From Mitsuaria sp. GD03876 (lineage in GTDB: Bacteria > Pseudomonadota > Gammaproteobacteria > Burkholderiales > Burkholderiaceae_C): DNA of 56,474 bases. The position numbers were made by a program, and so were the translations under genes. Positions 24,655 through 32,703 of the stretch are shown here, piece after piece. Location of the stretch: NCBI RefSeq assembly GCF_029840635.1, contig NZ_JAOCCU010000039.1, positions 1-56,474 on the forward strand, read 5' to 3'. Every line of letters starts with the position of its first letter. The first letter of the stretch is position 1. The notes below the pieces were generated by a model. That model had not been told where the DNA came from. It did no database searches and saw nothing but the letters and a program-made list of their open reading frames with translations.

Positions 24655-24722
24655 TGTGCGGGCGGCACCCACCGGGCGCCGCACCGTCCGACCTGCGGGC
24701 GGGATCGCCGAATCGGCAGGGC

Positions 24723-25973
24723 CTAGTGAGGACGGCCGCCGGCGATCCAGGACATGACTTGCTCGGGGCTCAGGCGGTAGGCCGCGCCGCTGCTCTCGTG
24801 CAGGGCCGTCAGCGCCTGGCGAAGGATCCGCGACACGACAGCGTCGTCAGGAGCGTGCAGCCGTAACTCGGCGACCGCCGCCGGCAAGGACTTCCGGTCG
24901 ATGACCACGGCTTGCATCGCTTGCGTGATCGCGTGGTAGTGCCGCTGGTGGTGGGGATCTGGTCCTGGCTGCCGTTCGAGCATCGTCAGGTACCGGCGCA
25001 TCGATCGGCGATACGTCCATTCGAAGAGATCGATCGCGGCGGAGAGATCGCCCTGTTCGTAGACCCCGAGCATGGCGGTCGCGTAATCGGAGCGATCCAC
25101 GTCGACGAAGGTGAGCGGTGCGCAGTTCGCGAGGAGGAGCGGCACGTTCGCACTCAGCCGGCTGGTGCGCTTGTTGCCGTCGGCGAAGGCTTGCAGATAG
25201 GCGAGGTTGACCCACAGGAAGAAGGCGGCCTCCACCGGGTTTCGCGTGACCGAGGCCTTGGCGACGACGTGTTCCAGAACCTCCTGCAGGAGCGCTGGAA
25301 TGGCGCAAGGGCTGTAGACGCTGTGCTCGATCTCGACCTTGTGCCTCCGGACCCGTCCGAGGTCGTCGGGATTCCCCAGGAGATTCCTCATGAGCGCGGC
25401 ATGCATCTGCTCGACCAGGCGGCGCGTGAGCCCGGCGGGGCGGGCGTACCGAAGCATGACGTCGATCGCGAGCTGATGGTTGATCACCATCGTTTCGTCC
25501 TTGCTCGCGGGCAGCGCGTCGCCAGCGCCCGGCCTGGGGCGCCCGAGCACCTCCGCGGCTTCCGGCCTCGAGAGCGGGTTGCCCTCGAGCCGCGATGACG
25601 ACCAGCTGAAGTCCAGCAGGAACTCGTTCATCATCCGCGCGCCGCAGGTGCCGTAGGGGAGCGTTTCTCGCCAGAAGGCCGCGGCGTGCAGCTGGCGGGC
25701 CAGCGCCGCCGGAAGCAGGCTGGACTCGTTGGGCACGTAGTCGTCGATGAACGAGCGCCGATAGACGGCGGGCTCGCGCCGGGACGGCGGGAGGCTCAAG
25801 GACCCGATCAGGCGAAGCGAGCCGGGCGACCACGCCGGCGGCTTCGGCCGCGGCGCCAGGTAGGTCGAGTCCGCCGGCTCCTTGAGCAGGCATGCCGCCA
25901 TCGGCTGGTCGTTCATCCGGCCATACGGCGCCCCGGGCCGCACGACGTCCTTCATCACCATCGCTTCGCTCAT
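24723..25973 (-). CDS. Fic domain protein with Gln in place of the catalytic His
   Basis: A 416-residue protein with an N-terminal Fic-N-like helical region, an inhibitory helix motif S-S-R-L-E-G-N at about 125 that matches (S/T)-x-x-x-E-(G/N), and the Fic loop L-Q-A-F-A-D-G-N-K-R-T-S-R at about 258-270. In canonical AMP-transferases the loop begins with His (H-P-F-x-D/E-G-N-G-R-x-x-R); here Gln occupies that place, and Lys stands for the last Gly. A subclass with L-Q-P-F-x-D-x-N-K-R is known to me, so this is not a sequencing error, but adenylylation activity is doubtful. The ATG at 25973 has a GAGG sequence upstream. It may have regulatory or altered nucleotide-transfer function. Confidence 0.82.
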   Translation of the reverse strand: MSEAMVMKDVVRPGAPYGRMNDQPMAACLLKEPADSTYLAPRPKPPAWSPGSLRLIGSLSLPPSRREPAVYRRSFIDDYVPNESSLLPAALARQLHAAAFWRETLPYGTCGARMMNEFLLDFSWSSSRLEGNPLSRPEAAEVLGRPRPGAGDALPASKDETMVINHQLAIDVMLRYARPAGLTRRLVEQMHAALMRNLLGNPDDLGRVRRHKVEIEHSVYSPCAIPALLQEVLEHVVAKASVTRNPVEAAFFLWVNLAYLQAFADGNKRTSRLSANVPLLLANCAPLTFVDVDRSDYATAMLGVYEQGDLSAAIDLFEWTYRRSMRRYLTMLERQPGPDPHHQRHYHAITQAMQAVVIDRKSLPAAVAELRLHAPDDAVVSRILRQALTALHESSGAAYRLSPEQVMSWIAGGRPH

Positions 25974-26196
25974 CTCACACCTCGCGTTTCCAACGACAAG
26001 GCGTCGATGGTGCGAGGCGGATCGGCCGATCCCGCCAAAACGCGGATGGCCGGCGCGGGACGAGCAACCGAATTGACCGACCCGGACTCGCGCCCCCGCC
26101 TGGAGGCCGCCGGCGATGTCGTCCGACATCCGTTTCGCGGCGCGGACGCAACAGCGGCGCGCGGGCGTTTGACGCGCCGGATCCGACCCGCCAAGG

Positions 26197-26225
26197 AAAA
26201 AGGCCGAACCTCGCGGCCCGGCCTT
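26197..26225 (-). terminator. Rho-independent terminator of the small gene at 26273-26527
   Basis: Read on the minus strand, a 7-bp stem AAGGCCG...CGGCCTT encloses a 12-base loop and is followed by a run of T residues. It lies about 47 bases after the stop of the upstream small gene and just before the Fic gene start region, so it separates the two units. Confidence 0.75.
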
Positions 26226-26272
26226 CCCTGCAGGAGCGGACGTGGGTCAGACGTCCTGAAGAAACACGGTGC

Positions 26273-26527
26273 TCAATACATCATCCAGCCGTTGCGCGCG
26301 ACGCGGCGCAGCGAGAAGGCCAGGTCCGGGCGGTCGGCCGACTGCTCGGCCGCGGCGCGCAGGACGGTCTCGCGGGGACGCAGCTCGGCGACGGCGTGCA
26401 CGAACTCGACGACGCCCCGGCCGGCGCGCAGCGCCAGGCTCACCAGGCGCTCGCCGGCCGCGTTGGCGGTGCGGACCCGGGCAGCGTCGGCAGCCATCAG
26501 GTGGACATTCAGCGTGGTGGTGGTCAT
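26273..26527 (-). CDS. Small hypothetical protein divergent from a LysR regulator
   Basis: An 84-residue protein without signal peptide, starting M-T-T-T-T-L-N-V-H-L and ending R-N-G-W-M-M-Y. It is helical in the middle with several Arg residues (R-V-R-T-A-N-A-A-G-E-R). I do not recognise a family. It has its own clear terminator and shares a 150-base, comparatively AT-rich promoter region with the LysR gene on the other strand, so it may be the regulator's target. The ATG at 26527 has a weak GGGAA upstream. Confidence 0.6.
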   Translation of the reverse strand: MTTTTLNVHLMAADAARVRTANAAGERLVSLALRAGRGVVEFVHAVAELRPRETVLRAAAEQSADRPDLAFSLRRVARNGWMMY

Positions 26528-26677
26528 GGCGGATTCCCTTCTGTTTGGAGGCACCGGACGAAGGTCCTGGCGCCGTGGTCGAGATATTGCGGTTTTTACG
26601 TAGACCCCGCCAATTGCGCTTCGGAATCGGGTCATCACTGGCGGAAATGCCCCGTGACGGAATTAGCATCCCGCCGC

Positions 26678-27673
26678 ATGACCGCCCCCCGCCCCGTCAA
26701 CTTCCGGACGCTCGACCTGAACCTGCTGCGCGTCTTCGACGTGGTGATGGAGGAGCGCCACGTCACCCGCGCCGCCCACCGGCTGGCCATCACCCAGCCC
26801 GCCGTCAGCAACGCGCTGCGCCGGCTGCGCGAGGCGACGCACGAGGAACTCTTCATCCCGACCTCCACCGGCGTCGAGCCCACGCCGCATGCCCAGGCGC
26901 TCTGGCCGGTGGTGCGCCGCGCGCTGTCCAGCCTGCAGCAGGCGCTCGAACCCCAGGTCTTCGACCCGCGCGCCGCCGGCAACACCGTCAGCTTCACGCT
27001 GGCGATGGCCGACGCGACCGCCGCGCTGGTCGTGCCGCAACTGGCGCGGCGCTTCCTGGATGAAGGCATCCATGTCGGCCTGCGCGTCGTGCCGCTGACC
27101 ACGCGCGACCCCCGCGAGCTGCTGGAGCAGGGCTGGGCCGACCTCGCCGTCGGTTTCTTCCCCGAGCTGACCGAGCAGCTGCAGGTCGAGGACGACAGCG
27201 CCGCCTTCCGCCGCGAGCCGCTCTACGCGAGCCGCTACGTCTGCGTGATGCGGTCCGACCATCCGCTGGCCGCGCCCGGCGCGCTGACGCTGGACGCCTA
27301 CTGCGCCGCGCCGCACCTGCGGGTCAGCTTCGCCGGCCGGCCGCATGGCTTCGTCGACGACGCGTTGGCGCAGATGGGCCGCAAGCGCACGGTGGCGATG
27401 ACGGTCAACAGCTTCTTCACCGGCGCGATGGCCGTCCAGCAGTCCGACCTGCTCACCGTGCTGCCCGACAGCTTCGTCCCCGCCACCGGCTTCGCCGGCC
27501 AGCTCGCCTGCCGACACCTGCCGTTCCCGCTGCGCGGCATCGAGATCAGCCAGGTCTGGCATGTCCGCGCCGAGCCTGACCCCGCGCAGCGCTGGCTGCG
27601 CCAGGTCATCAGCGAGATCTCGGACGTGGTCGCCGCCGGCGTGCGGGCGCTGCCGCAGGACGGCGCCACCTGA
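26678..27673 (+). CDS. LysR family transcriptional regulator, NahR/LinR-like
   Basis: A 331-residue regulator. The DNA-binding domain starts L-D-L-N-L-L-R-V-F-D-V-V-M-E-E-R-H-V-T and has A-A-H-R-L-A-I-T-Q-P-A-V-S-N-A-L-R-R-L-R (about 10-70), which is the NodD/NahR/LinR branch. The effector domain covers about 95-310. Regulators of this branch often respond to aromatic or acidic ligands. The ATG at 26678 is the first good start. Neighbours are the divergent 84-residue protein and, downstream, an iron importer with its own Fur box, so the divergent gene is the more likely target. Confidence 0.9.
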   Translation: MTAPRPVNFRTLDLNLLRVFDVVMEERHVTRAAHRLAITQPAVSNALRRLREATHEELFIPTSTGVEPTPHAQALWPVVRRALSSLQQALEPQVFDPRAAGNTVSFTLAMADATAALVVPQLARRFLDEGIHVGLRVVPLTTRDPRELLEQGWADLAVGFFPELTEQLQVEDDSAAFRREPLYASRYVCVMRSDHPLAAPGALTLDAYCAAPHLRVSFAGRPHGFVDDALAQMGRKRTVAMTVNSFFTGAMAVQQSDLLTVLPDSFVPATGFAGQLACRHLPFPLRGIEISQVWHVRAEPDPAQRWLRQVISEISDVVAAGVRALPQDGAT

Positions 27674-27772
27674 AGGCAGGCTGAAACGCGGGGACGGCGA
27701 TTCCTGCGGCGCCTCGCAGCTTTTGTCTCCTTGTCGACCGGCGAACCGGGCCCCTACAGTGCGGCCTCCGCA

Positions 27773-27791
27773 GATGAGAAGAATTCTCATC
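27773..27791. promoter_or_regulatory. Fur box upstream of the iron importer
   Basis: A perfect 19-bp palindrome, GATGAGAAGAATTCTCATC, stands 52 bases before the fbpA start. Seven-base arms ATGAGAA/TTCTCAT match the typical Fur operator of beta- and gammaproteobacteria. Ferric-regulator repression of the importer under iron-rich conditions is the natural reading. Confidence 0.85.
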
Positions 27792-27843
27792 GACGCGATT
27801 CGGTTCCCCGTCCGCCCCGGACGATCGAGAAAGAGACACGACG

Positions 27844-28908
27844 ATGCGCCGCTCCGACCTTGCCCTCCGTCCCCTCCAGGCCGCCGCCGCGGTGGCCATG
27901 GCCGCCGCCGCGCTGGCGCCGGCGCTGGCCCAGGCCAACGCCAAGGCCGGCGGCGAGCTGACGCTCTACACGACGCGCGAGGTCGCGCTGGTGCAGCCGC
28001 TGCTGTCGGCGTTCACCGCGAAGACGGGAACGCGGGTCAACACGGTCTTCGTCAAGGACGGCTTGCTGGAACGGGTGAAGGCGGAGGGCGCGCGCTCGCC
28101 GGCCGACCTGCTGATGACCGTCGATGTCGGCAACCTGATCGACCTGGTCGAGGGCGGCGTGACGCAGCCGCTGAAGTCGGCCGAGATCGAATCGGCCGTG
28201 CCCGCCAACCTGCGCGCCGCCGATGGCCAATGGACCGCGCTGTCGATGCGCGCCCGGGTGCTGTACGCGGATCCGTCGCTGAAGGCGGCCGCGATCCGCT
28301 ACGAGGACCTGGCCGACCCGAAGTGGAAGGGCAAGGTCTGCACGCGCTCGGGCCAGCACCCGTACAACACCGCGCTGGTGGCCGCGATGCTCGCCCACGA
28401 CGGCGAGGCGAAGACCGAGCAGTGGCTGCGCGGCGTGAAGGCCAACCTGGGCCGCAAGCCCACCGGCGGCGACCGCGACGTGGCGCGCGACATCCTCGGC
28501 GGGATCTGCGACGTGGGATTGGCCAACTCCTACTACGTCGGCCAGATGAAGGCCGCCAAGCCGGGCAGCGACGCCCGCAAGTGGGGCGACGGCATCCAGG
28601 TGCTGAAGCCGACGTTCTCCGCGCGCGGCGCTGGCACGCACGTCAACATCAGCGGCGCGGCCGTCGCGAAACACGCGCCGAACAAGGCCGCCGCGCAGGC
28701 GCTGATGGAGTTCCTGGTCTCCGAGCCCGCGCAGCAGCTCTACGCGCAGACCAACTACGAGTACCCGGTGCGCGCCGGCGTGGCGCTGGATCCGCTGATC
28801 CAGTCGGCCATCGGCCCGCTGAAGGCCGATCCGCTGCCGCTGACCGAGATCGCTCGCCATCGCAAGCAGGCCAGCCTGCTGATCGACAAGGTCGCCTTCG
28901 ACCAGTGA
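27844..28908 (+). CDS. fbpA: Ferric iron ABC transporter substrate-binding protein
   Basis: A 354-residue periplasmic binding protein. The signal peptide ends near residue 30 (A-L-A-Q-A). The mature protein follows the FbpA/FutA fold: E-L-T-L-Y-T-T-R-E at the start, D-L-L-M-T-V-D-V-G-N in lobe one, D-P-K-W-K-G-K-V-C-T near 158, and the paired tyrosines in N-S-Y-Y-V-G-Q near 221 that ligate Fe(III) in this family. It captures ferric iron in the periplasm and hands it to the permease encoded 5 bases downstream. A Fur box precedes the gene. Confidence 0.92.
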   Translation: MRRSDLALRPLQAAAAVAMAAAALAPALAQANAKAGGELTLYTTREVALVQPLLSAFTAKTGTRVNTVFVKDGLLERVKAEGARSPADLLMTVDVGNLIDLVEGGVTQPLKSAEIESAVPANLRAADGQWTALSMRARVLYADPSLKAAAIRYEDLADPKWKGKVCTRSGQHPYNTALVAAMLAHDGEAKTEQWLRGVKANLGRKPTGGDRDVARDILGGICDVGLANSYYVGQMKAAKPGSDARKWGDGIQVLKPTFSARGAGTHVNISGAAVAKHAPNKAAAQALMEFLVSEPAQQLYAQTNYEYPVRAGVALDPLIQSAIGPLKADPLPLTEIARHRKQASLLIDKVAFDQ

Positions 28909-28912
28909 CGGC

Positions 28913-30802
28913 GTGAGCGGCGTGTTCGGCCGGCCGCCCGCGGTCGGCCCGGTCTGGGGCGCGGCCGCCGCGGCGATCGCGCTGGCGGTGCTGACGCCGC
29001 TGGCCGCGCTCGCGTGGACGGCGCTGGGCGCCGGCGTGTCGCACTGGTCCCACCTGGCCGCGCACGTGCTGCCGCGCGCCGCGGCGCAGACGGCGCTGCT
29101 GCTGGTCGGCGTCGGCGCGCTGACGGCGGTGGTCGGCACCGGCTGCGCCTGGCTGGTCACCCGCGCCGATTTCCCCGGCCGCGGCGTCCTGCACTGGGCG
29201 CTGCTGCTGCCGCTGACGGTGCCCACCTACATCGCGGCCTACAGCTACGTCGACCTGCTGCATCCGATCGGCCCGTTCCAGGGCGCGGTGCGGGCGCTGC
29301 TGGGGTTCGACTCGCCGCGGCAGTTCCGCCTGCCCGATGCGCGCTCGATGGGCGGCGCGGTGCTGGTGCTGTCGGCGGTGCTCTATCCCTATGTCTACCT
29401 GAGCATGCGGGCGATGTTCTCGACGCAGCCCGCGCGGCTGATGGAGGCGGCGCGGCTGCTCGGCGAAGGCCCGTGGGGCGCGTTCCGGCGCGTGGCGCTG
29501 CCGATGGCGCGGCCGGCGCTGGCGGTCGGCGTCGGGCTGGTGTTGCTGGAGGTGCTGAACGACGTCGGCGCGTCCGAGTTCCTCGGCGTGACGACGCTGA
29601 CGACGACGGTCTACACGACCTGGGTGACGCGCTCCGACCTGGGCGCCGCGGCGCAGATCGCCTGCGCGATGCTGGCGGTGGTGGCCTTGCTGGTCTGGCT
29701 GGAACGGCAAGGGCGGCGACGCCAATTGGCCGGCGCCGTCCGGACGATGGGCGCCGCGCCGCGGCGGCGTCTGCGCGGCTGGCGCGCCGCACTCGCGACG
29801 ACGGCGGCCGCGCTGCCGGTGCTGATCGGCTTCGTGCTGCCGGCGGGGCACCTGGCGGTGCTCGCGTGGAAACGGGCGGCGGAAGGCCACGGGCTGTCGG
29901 CGGAGGTGCTCGCCGGCGCGATGAATTCGGCCGGCCTCGCGCTGGGCGTGACCGCGATCGCCGTCGGCGCCGGGCTGGTCATCGCCTGGGCGGCGCGGCG
30001 CACCGGCACCGCGGCGCGCGGCCGGGCGGCCTGGCTGCGCAGCGCCGCGATCGGCTACGCGATCCCGGGAACGGTGCTGGCGATCGGCCTGCTGCCGCCG
30101 GCGCTGGCCCTGGACGGCTGGATCGCCGGCGCGCTCGGGCTGCCGGGACTGCCGCTGATGAGCCTGGGCGCGGTGCTGGTCGCGGCCTGCGCGATGCGTT
30201 TCCTGGCGCTGCCGATCGGCGGCATCGAGGCCGGCCTGGCGCGCTGCCCGGTGGCGCTGGAGCAGGCCGCGCGCAGCCTGGGCGAGTCGCCGCTGGGCAC
30301 GCTGCGCCGCGTGCACCTGCCGCTGCTGCGGCCGGCGCTGACGGCGAGCGCGCTGCTGGTCTTCATCGACGTGATGAAGGAGCTGCCCGCGTCGCTGCTG
30401 CTGCGGCCGGCCAACTTCGAGACGCTGCCCACGCTGCTCTATGCCGAGGCCGCGCGCGGCAGCTACGAGCACGGCGCGCTGGCCGCGCTGCTGATCGTGG
30501 CGGTGGGCCTGCCGGCGGTGCTGCTGCTCAGCCGCGATCCCACGGCACCGACGGCGACGACGGCACCAACGGCACCGACAGCACCAGCGGCACCGACAGC
30601 ACCGACAGCACCGACGGCAACGACGGCAACGACGGCACCAACGGAACCGACAGCAACGACAGCGCCGACAGCAACGACCGCACCAGCGGCACCGGCGACG
30701 CCCGTCGTGCCGGCGCCGTCCGCCGGGTTTGCCTCGGCCTCGATCGACATTCACGCGGACGGTCCGTCGGCCGCGTTCATCCCGACGAAGGAGGCGACAT
30801 GA
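28913..30802 (+). CDS. fbpB: Ferric iron ABC transporter permease with a Pro-Thr-Ala repeat tail
   Basis: A 629-residue inner-membrane protein with two permease halves, each with about six helices and an EAA-type coupling loop: A-A-R-L-L-G-E-G-P near 181 and A-A-R-S-L-G-E-S-P near 457. That duplicated form is typical for FbpB/HitB. The membrane part ends near residue 541. A further 88-residue tail follows, dominated by P-T-A units encoded by a 9-bp tandem repeat; family members normally stop close to the last helix. The GTG start at 28913 follows fbpA by 4 bases, and the stop overlaps fbpC by 4 bases (ATGA). Confidence 0.9.
   Translation: MSGVFGRPPAVGPVWGAAAAAIALAVLTPLAALAWTALGAGVSHWSHLAAHVLPRAAAQTALLLVGVGALTAVVGTGCAWLVTRADFPGRGVLHWALLLPLTVPTYIAAYSYVDLLHPIGPFQGAVRALLGFDSPRQFRLPDARSMGGAVLVLSAVLYPYVYLSMRAMFSTQPARLMEAARLLGEGPWGAFRRVALPMARPALAVGVGLVLLEVLNDVGASEFLGVTTLTTTVYTTWVTRSDLGAAAQIACAMLAVVALLVWLERQGRRRQLAGAVRTMGAAPRRRLRGWRAALATTAAALPVLIGFVLPAGHLAVLAWKRAAEGHGLSAEVLAGAMNSAGLALGVTAIAVGAGLVIAWAARRTGTAARGRAAWLRSAAIGYAIPGTVLAIGLLPPALALDGWIAGALGLPGLPLMSLGAVLVAACAMRFLALPIGGIEAGLARCPVALEQAARSLGESPLGTLRRVHLPLLRPALTASALLVFIDVMKELPASLLLRPANFETLPTLLYAEAARGSYEHGALAALLIVAVGLPAVLLLSRDPTAPTATTAPTAPTAPAAPTAPTAPTATTATTAPTEPTATTAPTATTAPAAPATPVVPAPSAGFASASIDIHADGPSAAFIPTKEAT
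30547..30699 (+). repeat. 9-bp minisatellite inside fbpB, about 17 units
   Basis: About 17 tandem copies of a degenerate 9-base unit with consensus ACCGACRGC run without interruption. In the fbpB frame they encode Pro-Thr-Ala with some Thr-Thr-Ala variants. Gain or loss of units would change the tail length without breaking the frame. Confidence 0.85.
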
Positions 30803-31476
30803 CCACGCTCGCGCTCGAGGATCTCCATGTCCGTTATCCCGGCGGCGCGCCGGTGCTGCGCGGCCTGTCGCTGTCGCTGCCGCTGGGCGGCATCGCCTGC
30901 CTGCTCGGCCCGTCGGGCTGCGGCAAGAGCACCGCGCTGCGCGCGATCGCGGGTTTCGAGCCGCTGAGCTCGGGGAGCATCGCGCTGGACGGACGCACGC
31001 TGTCGGGGCCGATGACGCATGTCGCGCCGGAGCATCGCGGCGTCGGCCTGCTGTTCCAGGAGATCGCGCTGTTCCCGCACCTGGACGCGGCGGCGAACGT
31101 CGGCTTCGGCCTGCGCCGGCTGCCCGGCGAGGCGCGCGAGCGCCGCGTGCGCGAGCTGCTGGCGCTGGTCGGCCTGGACGAGCTCGGCGCGCGGATGCCG
31201 CACGAGCTGTCTGGCGGCCAGCAGCAGCGGGTCGCGCTGGCGCGGGCGCTGGCCCCGTCGCCGCGGCTGCTGCTGCTCGACGAGCCGTTCTCCAACCTGG
31301 ACGCCGCGACCCGCGACCGCCTGGCCACCGAGGTGCGCGCGATCCTGCGCGCGGCCGGCCAGACCGCGCTGATGGTCACCCACGACGCCGCCGAGGCGGA
31401 GGCGATGGGCGACTGGATCGGCGTGATGGCGGGCGGCCGGCTGGTCGAGTGGCGACCTGCACGGGTAGCGGCATAG
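30799..31476 (+). CDS. fbpC: Ferric iron ABC transporter ATPase, short form
   Basis: A 225-residue ABC ATPase. It has Walker A G-P-S-G-C-G-K-S-T near 38, the Q-loop F-Q-E near 85, signature L-S-G-G-Q-Q-Q-R near 135, Walker B L-L-L-L-D-E-P near 155 and the switch His in V-T-H-D near 193. It would power ferric iron import with the two upstream proteins. FbpC proteins usually have about 350 residues with a C-terminal regulatory beta-barrel domain; that domain is missing here. The start overlaps the permease stop (ATGA), with a GGAGG site 5-9 bases upstream. Confidence 0.9.
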   Translation: MTTLALEDLHVRYPGGAPVLRGLSLSLPLGGIACLLGPSGCGKSTALRAIAGFEPLSSGSIALDGRTLSGPMTHVAPEHRGVGLLFQEIALFPHLDAAANVGFGLRRLPGEARERRVRELLALVGLDELGARMPHELSGGQQQRVALARALAPSPRLLLLDEPFSNLDAATRDRLATEVRAILRAAGQTALMVTHDAAEAEAMGDWIGVMAGGRLVEWRPARVAA

Positions 31477-31545
31477 CGCCAATCTGCCGTTGCGCGGATC
31501 GCCTCCGCGCGGAGCATCACGGGCTTTCCTTCGAAGGAGCGCGCG

Positions 31546-32703
31546 ATGCGACGTGGACTGGCCGGAACCTATGAATACTCGATCGCCGGCGGCGCGCCGT
31601 GCCAGGCGTTCGTGCCGGCGCCGCTGCCGCCGCGCCCTTCGCTGATCGTCGACACGGACCTCCAGGATCGGCTGGACGAGGCGCTCGTGCGGCTCGGTCG
31701 GCTCGATGGCGCGGCGTTGGTGATGCCGGACGCGGCACCGCTGCTGTACAGCTACGCGCGCAAGGAGGCGGTGATGTCCTCGAGGATCGAGGGCACGCAG
31801 TCCTCGCTGTCGGATTTGATGCTCTACGAGGCCGACGGCGCGCCGGGTGTCCCGATCGACGATGCGCGCGAAGTCTCCTGCCACGTCGCGGCGATCGACC
31901 AGGGGCTCGCGCAACTGAAGGCGGGCATGCCGCTGTGCACGCGGCTGATGAACGACATGCATGCGACGCTGATGCGCCATGGCCGCGGCACGGGCAAGGC
32001 GCCCGGCGAGATCCGCCGGACGCAGAACTGGATCGGCGGTCCGCGCGCGGACAAGGCCGTCTTCGTGCCGCCGCCCGCGCATCGCCTGAACGACTGCCTG
32101 TCCGATCTCGAGAAGTTCCTCAACGACCAGCCGCGGCGCCATGGACCGCTCGCGAAGGCGGCGCTGGCGCACCTGCAGTTCGAGACGATCCATCCCTACC
32201 TCGACGGCAACGGGCGCCTGGGACGACTGCTGATTCCCCTCATCCTCGTGCGTGAGGGCATCCTGTGCGAGCCGGTGCTCTTCCTGTCGCTCTTCTTCAG
32301 GTCGCATCGCGACGATTACTACGAGCTTCTGCAGAACGTCCGCCTGCACGGGGATTGGGAAGAGTGGCTGTGGTTCTTCACGACGGGGGTGAGCATCGCG
32401 GCCACGCAGGCCTTCGACATGGCGCTGTCGTTGACGGCGCTCACGACGATGGACGGCGAGCGTCTCCAGCCCGGACGGGCGAGTCTGAATGACGTCCGCC
32501 TCGTCCATCGCGTCTTGAGCGGATGCCCGGTCGCGAGCGAGGAGACGCTCGTCGAGAAGACGGCGTTGGCACCCGAGGGACTGCATCGGGCGGTCGGCGC
32601 CCTGATCGACCTCGGCATCGTCCGTGAACTGTGCGGAACCGCCGGCGGCCGGATCTTCGTGTACACCGCCTGTCTCGAGCTGTTGAATCACGAGCCCCCA
32701 TGA
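31546..32703 (+). CDS. Fic family protein (predicted AMP-transferase, self-inhibited class)
   Basis: A 385-residue protein with an N-terminal Fic-N region, inhibitory motif S-S-R-I-E-G-T near 76-82, canonical catalytic loop H-P-Y-L-D-G-N-G-R-L-G-R at about 215-226, and a C-terminal winged-helix-like part (about 310-375: V-E-K-T-A-L-A-P-E-G-L-H-R-A-V-G-A-L). Fic enzymes transfer AMP from ATP to hydroxyl groups on target proteins; class II members carry the inhibitory helix before the Fic core, as here. GAAGGAG precedes the ATG. The stop overlaps the acetyltransferase gene by 4 bases. It lies only 5.6 kb from the His-less Fic gene at 24723-25973. Confidence 0.88.
   Translation: MRRGLAGTYEYSIAGGAPCQAFVPAPLPPRPSLIVDTDLQDRLDEALVRLGRLDGAALVMPDAAPLLYSYARKEAVMSSRIEGTQSSLSDLMLYEADGAPGVPIDDAREVSCHVAAIDQGLAQLKAGMPLCTRLMNDMHATLMRHGRGTGKAPGEIRRTQNWIGGPRADKAVFVPPPAHRLNDCLSDLEKFLNDQPRRHGPLAKAALAHLQFETIHPYLDGNGRLGRLLIPLILVREGILCEPVLFLSLFFRSHRDDYYELLQNVRLHGDWEEWLWFFTTGVSIAATQAFDMALSLTALTTMDGERLQPGRASLNDVRLVHRVLSGCPVASEETLVEKTALAPEGLHRAVGALIDLGIVRELCGTAGGRIFVYTACLELLNHEPP

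Noticed and set aside
30540-30710. Repetitive stretch considered as a CRISPR array
   Set aside because: The period is 9 bases with no unique spacers and it lies inside an open reading frame. It is a coding minisatellite.
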